From contig JWZX01001895.1 in assembly GCA_001275005.1 (NCBI GenBank), positions 1 to 10,314 on the forward strand: DNA of 10,314 nucleotides, given 5' to 3'. This document shows, piece by piece, positions 1-5,236 of the stretch. Each line of letters opens with the position of its first letter. Positions within the stretch are counted from its first letter, which is position 1. The notes below the pieces were generated by a model, which saw only the letters and a list, made by a program, of their open reading frames with translations, did not search any database and was not told the DNA's origin. The stretch comes from Chrysochromulina tobinii. Lineage: Eukaryota; Haptophyta; Prymnesiales; Chrysochromulinaceae. Both the position numbers and the translations under genes were made by a program.

Positions 1-133
1 CCAGGGGGTCCAGCTTGAGGGGTCCAGGGGGTCCAGGGTCCAGGGGGGGGTCCAGGAGGGGTCCTGGGGCTTAGGGGGTACAGGGGGGGTCCAGGAGACA
101 GGGGGTACAGGGGGGTCCAGAGGGAGGGGTCCA
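1..133. repeat. G-rich minisatellite (GGGTCCAG units)
   Basis: An imperfect tandem array made of G-runs separated by TCCAG, TACAG or TCCTG. I count about eight copies of a GGGTCCAG-like unit and two of GGGTACAG. The plus strand has many runs of three to eight G, so it could form G-quadruplexes, and slippage could change the copy number. The array is cut by the left window edge, so its true length is unknown. It ends about 100 bp before the SDR start codon and may lie in its promoter region. No coding potential is apparent. Confidence 0.85.
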
Positions 134-151
134 GGGTACAGGCCTGTACCC
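134..151. repeat. 18-bp perfect palindrome at the end of the minisatellite
   Basis: GGGTACAGGCCTGTACCC reads the same on both strands (two 9-nt arms, no spacer). It forms the right border of the G-rich array: its left arm is a normal array unit (GGGTACAGG) and its right arm is the inverted unit. It could be a dimeric protein-binding site, or the scar of an inverted duplication of one repeat unit. Confidence 0.75.
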
Positions 152-180
152 CTCTACTCGGGGTGTGTCAACCAGAAACA

Positions 181-224
181 GCAGGAATATTCGTGGTGGG
201 ACCGCGCGATGGGCAGGAATATTC
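181..224. promoter_or_regulatory. Duplicated palindromic element upstream of the SDR gene
   Basis: GCAGGAATATTC occurs at 181-192 and again at 213-224, a 32-bp offset of about three helical turns. Each copy contains the 8-bp palindrome GAATATTC. The second copy ends 17 bp before the ATG at 242. Position and duplication suggest a promoter or transcription-factor element, but no known factor can be assigned from the sequence alone. Confidence 0.45.
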
Positions 225-241
225 ACACTTGAAATTTGACG

Positions 242-1138
242 ATGAGCAATGCCCCCATCTACCTGGCTACCGTGGCGTCGGCGGCCGCGGGCGCTGCTGT
301 AGCATACGTACTAACTCGGCGCCGGGTGCGACGCCAAATACATGAGTACATTCCGGTCAGCGGCAAGGCGCTCGAAGGCCTTGTGATCGTCGTGACGGGC
401 GCCAGCAGCGGCATCGGGAGAGCCATAGCATTGTGTGCTGCGGCCAAGGGTGCGCATGTGGTGATCGTCGATCAACGTGACACACCATTGGAAGGCGGCG
501 TACCAACAACGGCCGCTGATTCAAGCATAGTCTTTTGTCGAGGGGATGTCACGCGCCGAGACGACCTTCGAGAAGTAGTGGCAGAGGCAGTGCGCCGATG
601 GGGACGGCTTGATATCTGGGTCAACAATGCATGTGTGGACCTGACCGACCCGCCTCATCACTGTGCGCAGCGACTGCTGGATGTGAGTGAGGAGCAGTGG
701 GACAGAGTGCAGGCCGTGAACCAGAAGGGCTATTTCTTGGGCGCTCAAGTGGCGGTCAAGCAGTTTTTGGCTCAGGAGAAGTCCTTGGCAACGGGTCTTC
801 GCGGCAAGGTGATCAACGTCACGTCCCAGCACGGAATGGTGGCGTGCCCTGGGAACATTCCATACGGCACATCCAAGGCTGCGGCTGCCTACATGACAAA
901 GCAGATCGCCGTCGATTATGCAGTGCACTCAATTGCTTGCAATGCGGTCGCGCCCGGTAAGATCGTTAAGGACCCCGCTCGTCCCGTTGCGCAATACTCC
1001 TTACAGCGCACGCCATGCGCGCGTCTGGGCCAACCAAACGACGTCGCCACTGCCGTCTGCTGGCTCGCGAGCCATGAGGCAACCGAATACATCACGGGCG
1101 CCACGATCATGGTGGACGGTGGCTGGATGGCGTTTTAG
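242..1138 (+). CDS. Classical short-chain dehydrogenase/reductase with N-terminal membrane anchor
   Basis: A 298-residue single-exon protein. The first in-frame ATG is at 242; a TTG two codons earlier is not a credible eukaryotic start. Residues about 6-24 are hydrophobic (Ala/Val-rich) and are followed by an Arg-rich stretch, which looks like a signal anchor leaving the catalytic domain cytosolic. The Rossmann fold begins near residue 46. TGASSGIG (52-59) is the dinucleotide-binding motif. Asp77 at the end of beta-2 favours NAD(H) over NADP(H). NNA (128-130) is present, but the usual following Gly is Cys. The catalytic set is Asn160 (probable), Ser195, Tyr208 and Lys212 (YGTSK). The C-terminal GATIMVDGGW is typical of the family. 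The domain has the usual length of about 250 residues. SDRs oxidise or reduce alcohols, sterols, sugars or acyl substrates; the substrate cannot be read from the sequence. It converges with the OGFr gene. Confidence 0.93.
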   Translation: MSNAPIYLATVASAAAGAAVAYVLTRRRVRRQIHEYIPVSGKALEGLVIVVTGASSGIGRAIALCAAAKGAHVVIVDQRDTPLEGGVPTTAADSSIVFCRGDVTRRDDLREVVAEAVRRWGRLDIWVNNACVDLTDPPHHCAQRLLDVSEEQWDRVQAVNQKGYFLGAQVAVKQFLAQEKSLATGLRGKVINVTSQHGMVACPGNIPYGTSKAAAAYMTKQIAVDYAVHSIACNAVAPGKIVKDPARPVAQYSLQRTPCARLGQPNDVATAVCWLASHEATEYITGATIMVDGGWMAF

Positions 1139-1460
1139 GATTTTTTGCGGTCGGGCCAGACTAGGTTCGAAGATGTCTGACAAACGACGCATACGTTTGG
1201 ATACGAGTCCGTCGAGCGTCGGCCCAATTGCTCAATGGACATGCACAACGGGCAGGGGGGTCGCGCATGCCCGCTTCTGAGATGCTCTTTCAATAGATAT
1301 CTTGGAGAGACTCGCACCAGAAAACACACTCAACCACAAAAACTGTAGACGCGTGATCAAGCTGACTCATTCTTGGCCGCTGCGGCAAAGCAGTCTGAGA
1401 AGGATGCGGTCGTTCCGGCAAAGAAGTAGTCCGAAGAGCGAAGTAAGGAGGCGGCCAAGG
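1139..1460. other. Intergenic: convergent 3' ends of the SDR and OGFr genes
   Basis: This 322-bp stretch lies between two convergent stop codons and must hold both 3' UTRs. I see no AATAAA on either strand, no strong hairpin and no convincing reading frame. A T-run (TTTTTT) follows directly after the SDR stop. On the minus strand one alternative frame stays open after the OGFr stop, but its composition is not convincing. Confidence 0.6.
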
Positions 1461-2159
1461 TTAGGGGAAGCGATGCAAGGCACCGCCGTCGCGGAAGAGG
1501 CAGCCTTCGGCGCGGTCCTCCGGGTCCTCAAGGGTCTTGGCACGGTACGGCGCACTATCCTCCTGCTCAACGAGCGGCCGCCAAAACGTGTGGAGTGAGC
1601 GTGCCGCGTTGGAAAGCGTGCCGCTCTCCACTTCGGCTGTCAGCGCCTCGAGCAATGGCCTCTTGTATCGGTGGAAGCCGAGCTCGCCCAACGAGATCAG
1701 GATCCTGCTGATGCGCAGGTAATTGTGACTCGACATGTTGAGGTTGTCGATGCCTTTCTCGAAGACCTCGGGGTCGCGCTCGAGGCGACCCGTGATCTCG
1801 TCAGCGAGTTTAAAGCCGTAGAAGTTGAGCATCAGCTTGTATGACTTAAGAACACGTTGTTGTGCTACCTCGCTCTCTCGGATCTGCTTGGCGGCGTCTT
1901 TCGTGAGGGGCGATGACTCCCAGTTCATTCCGGCCGCCTCGAAGACCGGGAATAGCCACTGAATGTAGCCATGATGCATCTCAAGCCGGTCAAAGTCGCC
2001 CCACCACTGCTCATGCATCATGTCAATGAGTGCGCCATCCGGCCTGGATTCGATCTCGTTCATGTAGAACAGCAGATTTGGATCCGGGTCGTTGGGGTTA
2101 GGCGCGGATTCGGGCAGTCCCATCATCCTGCGCATGAACTGGGCCATGTTAGTTTCCAT
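1461..2159 (-). CDS. OGFr-domain protein (opioid growth factor receptor conserved region)
   Basis: A 232-residue minus-strand protein starting at the ATG complementary to 2157-2159. Residues about 28-175 match the OGFr conserved region: RPDGALIDMM (39-48), the tryptophans and acidic stretch WWGDFDRLE (52-60), the signature HGYIQWLFPVFE (63-74), NW..SPLT (79-86), LKSYKLMLNFYGFKL (104-118), the TGRLER segment, and NYLRISRILISLGELGF (146-162). The region ends near TFWRPLV (191-197), followed by a short acidic/basic tail without known features. In vertebrates the family head is a nuclear-envelope-associated receptor for Met-enkephalin, but the domain is widespread in protists and fungi, where its role is unknown; no opioid function should be inferred. 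There is no signal peptide or membrane segment. It shares a 166-bp divergent promoter region with RBM42. No intron is needed. Confidence 0.92.
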   Translation of the reverse strand: METNMAQFMRRMMGLPESAPNPNDPDPNLLFYMNEIESRPDGALIDMMHEQWWGDFDRLEMHHGYIQWLFPVFEAAGMNWESSPLTKDAAKQIRESEVAQQRVLKSYKLMLNFYGFKLADEITGRLERDPEVFEKGIDNLNMSSHNYLRISRILISLGELGFHRYKRPLLEALTAEVESGTLSNAARSLHTFWRPLVEQEDSAPYRAKTLEDPEDRAEGCLFRDGGALHRFP

Positions 2160-2325
2160 GTTTGCCCCGTTTTCCGCGCTAGAAGGAGATTTTGGACGAA
2201 GTGAACGCGATCCATTTTGGAGGGGCTGCGGATTGTGGCTCCCTTCTTCGTACCGGTATTCACGGCTCCCCCCGGTGTCTTTTTACCGGTATTCACGGCG
2301 TTCTTTTGCCACTTCTTCACACTTC
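2160..2325. promoter_or_regulatory. Short divergent promoter between the OGFr and RBM42 genes
   Basis: Only 166 bp separate the two start codons, so both promoters and 5' leaders must overlap or abut here. It contains a 16-bp direct repeat carrying TACCGGTA, closer to RBM42, and pyrimidine-rich tracts on the plus strand. There is no clear TATA box. Confidence 0.7.
2251..2299. repeat. Direct repeat TACCGGTATTCACGGC x2 (TACCGGTA palindrome)
   Basis: TACCGGTATTCACGGC is present at 2251-2266 and 2284-2299, a 33-bp offset, both upstream of the RBM42 ATG at 2326. The first eight bases of each copy form the palindrome TACCGGTA, which recurs five times just upstream of the ATG at 8475. The exact 16-bp duplication and helical-phase spacing argue for a protein-binding site. 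Confidence 0.7.
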
Positions 2326-3348
2326 ATGGTGGACGACGAACTCGCCGCCCTAGACGCGGAGCTGCGCGCGCTCGAATCCAGCACTGCCGAGCCAAAGCCT
2401 GGGCCGCGTGCACCCAAGGTCATATCGTCGGCGCCGGTGCGCTCATCTGCGGTGTCTGCAGTGGCCACTGCGTCAGCGCCAACGATCAACGGAGCGCGCT
2501 TACCACCGTCGCAGTGGGCAACGCCGGACCAGATTGCGGCCCAGCTGCGCTCTGAGGGCTTGGTCGTTCCGCTTCCACCGCCACAAGTCATTCTACCCGC
2601 GCTGTCTGCGTCAGACCCATTCATTCCGTCTTCCACTTTCACAGGGCCGAAGGCGGGCTATGTATTCAAAGCTGGTCCCAAGGGCGTGGGCTACTACCTC
2701 GAGGGCGCGTCCACCAGCGCCGCAAGCAGCAGCTCCGCGCTCCCGCACGCATCCGTGCACTCGAGCGCCGGGTCCTCGTCGGCACTCATGGCTCCCTCGT
2801 CGCACACTTACACGTCGGTGGCCGCATCGTCGTCCAAGTCGCCCGTAGGCCACGCCAAGGCCGAGACGTCTCGGGCGCCAAATACTATGCGCACCATCGC
2901 CGGGATGGTATGGGAGGACAAGTCGCTCGCCGAGTGGCCCGAGGACGATTTCCGCGTCTTCATCGGCGACCTGGGCAACGAGGTCAACGACGATGTGCTC
3001 ACTCATGCGTTCCAAAAGTACCCGTCGTTCCAAAAGGCCAAGGTGGTGCGTGACGGCCGCACAAATAAGTCCAAGGGGTACGGGTTCGTCTCCTTTCGCG
3101 ATCCTTGGGACATGACCAAGGCATTGCGCGAGATGAATGGCAAGTACGTGGGCAACCGGCCCATTAAGGTTCGCAAGAGCACTGCGGCCGACCGTATGGT
3201 GACAGCAGATCATCAGCCGCTGCAACTCTCTCACGCACTCGGTGTCCACGACAAGTCGATCGAGCGACAGCTCAAGCGCGGCGGTGCCATCCACACCGAA
3301 CCCGGGTGGAAGAAGAACAAGAAGCCAAAGAATGGCATGCCGTGGTGA
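2326..3348 (+). CDS. RBM42: RBM42-type RNA-binding protein with C-terminal RRM
   Basis: A 340-residue protein from the ATG at 2326; the frame is open further upstream but runs antisense into the OGFr coding region, so longer versions are rejected. The N-terminus is acidic with a short helix (1-17), followed by an Ala/Ser/Pro-rich linker. A conserved patch, FKAGPKGVGYYLEG (114-127), precedes a Ser-rich spacer. The RRM at about 208-285 has RNP2 VFIGDL (211-216) and RNP1 KGYGFVSF (250-257), flanked by the RBM42 hallmarks VWEDKSLAEWPEDDFR before, and DLGNEVNDD, KYPSFQKAKVVRD and EMNGKYVGNRPIKVRKST within and after it. The C-terminal GWKKNKKPK is basic. Human RBM42 is a component of the spliceosomal U4/U6.U5 tri-snRNP; a nuclear pre-mRNA-splicing role is inferred from this strong similarity. 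The gene is single-exon and diverges from the OGFr gene. Confidence 0.95.
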   Translation: MVDDELAALDAELRALESSTAEPKPGPRAPKVISSAPVRSSAVSAVATASAPTINGARLPPSQWATPDQIAAQLRSEGLVVPLPPPQVILPALSASDPFIPSSTFTGPKAGYVFKAGPKGVGYYLEGASTSAASSSSALPHASVHSSAGSSSALMAPSSHTYTSVAASSSKSPVGHAKAETSRAPNTMRTIAGMVWEDKSLAEWPEDDFRVFIGDLGNEVNDDVLTHAFQKYPSFQKAKVVRDGRTNKSKGYGFVSFRDPWDMTKALREMNGKYVGNRPIKVRKSTAADRMVTADHQPLQLSHALGVHDKSIERQLKRGGAIHTEPGWKKNKKPKNGMPW

Positions 3349-3808
3349 CGACCCGAAGACGGACCAAGGAACGTGAGCACAGGCGCTGCAAAAGCGACAC
3401 TTACCAGGTAGACCGGACGTGTGAACTTCCGTCGCTCTCTGGGTTCCTTTGCGTGTTTGTCCCGCCCACCGCAGCCCGCACGGAGCGCGAACACGGGGTG
3501 GTACCGTAGTATCGGGACGAGTGAAATCGGCCGCGCATGCCACACTTGCTGGACGCGCCGTTTTCCGGGCGTTTCGCAAGTGTACGAAGTAGGCCGGAGT
3601 ACCCGTCTAGACGAGTATAGAATCGCGCAATCGGACGACATGCATGTCCGCGCCGCTTGGTGTTCAAGAGATTCATCGCTACTTCGCATCGCATCGCCAG
3701 GAGGGCATTGCATGCATTGTGGTGGGATTTGTTGCATTTCGTTAACCGTTTTCGCATTTGAGTTTGACGCGCGACGATCCGTCGCAAGTCGCCGATCTTG
3801 AAACGTTC
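3349..3808. other. Intergenic/5' region upstream of the fucosyltransferase-like gene
   Basis: This 460-bp stretch has no convincing complete gene. It holds three perfect palindromes: CGTCTAGACG (3604-3613), GACATGCATGTC (3637-3648) and TGCATGCA (3709-3716). Donor-like sites occur at 3373 (GTGAGC) and 3408 (CAG before GTAGAC), and an acceptor-like stretch, TTAAC followed by a pyrimidine-rich tract and AG, ends at 3762. An ATG at 3712 opens a 29-codon frame (stop 3799-3801) with a hydrophobic core (ICCISLTVFAF), which may be the missing N-terminus of the next gene in a different frame. Confidence 0.55.
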
Positions 3809-5137
3809 ATGACTGACGTGCAGAACCCGCTGCTCAGTTTGGAACACCATCAGGTGCAGAGAATGGTACGCATGCTGCGTTCGGACGCGAGACTCGCACG
3901 CAGATACGCCGAGACTCCGAGCTGCCCTAACGGCGATACGCTCCGTGATGGCCCGGCCGCGCTCAAGGTCCGCGGTAACACACAGGGACTTGGTAATCGA
4001 ATCGGCTGGTACTTGACGGTTGCGGCGATCGCAGAAACTCTTGGCCGTCCATGCGTGTACACCACCTGGCCCAATTTGGTCCGCAAAGGCCATCTTCAAG
4101 CCGGCAACCGAGACTATGACTTTGATCTCGTCGATGAAGTCATCGCGTGGCCTCGTGCGCTGCGCTTTATCAATGACACGGACGCGTCTGAGAGATGGCT
4201 CAGGGTGGCGAAGGCTAGTGCTACCCTGAGGCTCGACGACAACAGAACCGTGCTCCAGGCAGATCCCATACCGTTCCATCCTCGGCCCTACGTGAACGAC
4301 TATGTGCCCGAATGCGCGTGGCAGATGATTGTGAACTGGCAGCAGCGACGGCTGACGAATCTTCCCATTTCGTGCATGTCGCGCGCAGCGTTTTTGGCTA
4401 GCTACCGCCGTGTGCAGCGTGAATTTCGACCTAAAGTGCCGCTCTGCTATCCGCGTGCGAAGACGTACATAGTGCTGCACATCCGGCGCGGCGACAAGGA
4501 AGCGTGGGCCAAGCGTGCAAAGCGCTCGGAGCTGGGCGAAGCTCTACGGAACGCGACTGCGCTTGACCAAGTGATCAAGGGTGCCCTGCTTCCCGTGGTC
4601 AATGCTACAGGCCTGCCCGTCCTGCTCCTTACCGATGGGGGCCAGCAGTACAAGGAATATGCGGAGCAAACGTTGATGGCGGCGGGCGTTTCGATCGCTC
4701 GGCCCAGGAAGACCATTGGCCGCGAGTGCGGCCGATTGAGCCTAAACCTGACGCATGCCGAGCGGGGTGCCGAGACGAATGCATCGGCTACTCTCGCCAC
4801 GAACCCGAAGCTGCCAGGTGGTCGCCATCGAGCGGCGCTTACGGATTTTTTTGCCATTGTCGATGCGGCTGCCGTCGTTGTGATCGCACCCAAAGGCGTC
4901 GGCCCTGGGCAAGGGCTGCAAGAGTCCTCATTCGCCAGCGTCTCCGCCTTGACTGGAACCACGCCGCACCTCACGCCGGTGCCATTCGCTCTGGGAGGCA
5001 AGATGGCCGCTTACCAGCGCTTGGGGAATGAAGGCGGAGCGCCGTTGCGAGGAATTTTCTTTCTCGATGACTTGGAGACGTTCATCCATCGCGTCCGTCA
5101 TGAGCTCGACCACTCCTGGACTAATACGGTTGACTAG
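3809..5137 (+). CDS. Fucosyltransferase-like GT-B glycosyltransferase (HxRRGD type), N-terminus uncertain
   Basis: At least 442 residues from the first in-frame ATG at 3809; an in-frame stop at 3743-3745 limits any extension without splicing. GNTQGLGNRIGWYL (about 57-70) resembles the first GLGNR loop of GDP-fucose transferases. HIRRGDK (224-230) is the Arg-rich motif of the alpha-1,2, alpha-1,6 and protein O-fucosyltransferase superfamily, whose arginine binds the donor diphosphate. A C-terminal DFFAIVDAAAVVVIAPKG...ESSFASVSALTG region (346-383) resembles the last donor-binding segment. The likely role is GDP-fucose-dependent glycan fucosylation in the ER or Golgi. Six N-glycosylation sequons (NDT, NRT, NAT, NAT, NLT, NAS) fit a luminal protein, yet no signal anchor lies in this frame, so a 5' exon or frame change is suspected. 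The donor sugar and linkage cannot be assigned. Confidence 0.72.
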   Translation: MTDVQNPLLSLEHHQVQRMVRMLRSDARLARRYAETPSCPNGDTLRDGPAALKVRGNTQGLGNRIGWYLTVAAIAETLGRPCVYTTWPNLVRKGHLQAGNRDYDFDLVDEVIAWPRALRFINDTDASERWLRVAKASATLRLDDNRTVLQADPIPFHPRPYVNDYVPECAWQMIVNWQQRRLTNLPISCMSRAAFLASYRRVQREFRPKVPLCYPRAKTYIVLHIRRGDKEAWAKRAKRSELGEALRNATALDQVIKGALLPVVNATGLPVLLLTDGGQQYKEYAEQTLMAAGVSIARPRKTIGRECGRLSLNLTHAERGAETNASATLATNPKLPGGRHRAALTDFFAIVDAAAVVVIAPKGVGPGQGLQESSFASVSALTGTTPHLTPVPFALGGKMAAYQRLGNEGGAPLRGIFFLDDLETFIHRVRHELDHSWTNTVD

Positions 5138-5157
5138 CAAATCCGAGTTTTTTCTGA

Positions 5158-5180
5158 TGTGAATTCATAGCCAATTCACA
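5158..5180. promoter_or_regulatory. 8-bp inverted repeat in the 99-bp gap between the transferase and the CTL gene
   Basis: TGTGAATT at 5158-5165 and AATTCACA at 5173-5180 are exact reverse complements separated by 7 nt. It lies 21 bp after the upstream stop codon and follows a T-run (TTTTTT). It could be an RNA hairpin in the 3' UTR or an operator-like site of the CTL promoter. An ATGCAT element follows at 5190-5195. Confidence 0.4.
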
Positions 5181-5236
5181 GATTTCATCATGCATGGATT
5201 CCTAAACCGTCGACCGCCACCAGCGACCGCCGCCTA

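Noticed and set aside
1357-1460. Alternative minus-strand frame continuing after the OGFr stop (protein-like DYFFAGTTASFSDCF)
   Set aside because: It would need a frameshift or intron just before the stop, the upstream part is Arg-rich and low in complexity, and the OGFr domain is already complete.
2092-2325. Upstream extension of the RBM42 frame (78 codons)
   Set aside because: It begins at a non-ATG codon and runs antisense into the OGFr coding region. RBM42 similarity and a good start lie at 2326.
2611-3579. 322-codon minus-strand open frame across RBM42
   Set aside because: A shadow of the GC-rich RBM42 codons, with arginine/alanine-rich composition and no domain.
3401-4480. 359-codon minus-strand open frame antisense to the transferase
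   Set aside because: No recognisable domain and low-quality Arg/His-rich composition. The plus-strand frame has the HIRRGDK and GLGNR motifs.
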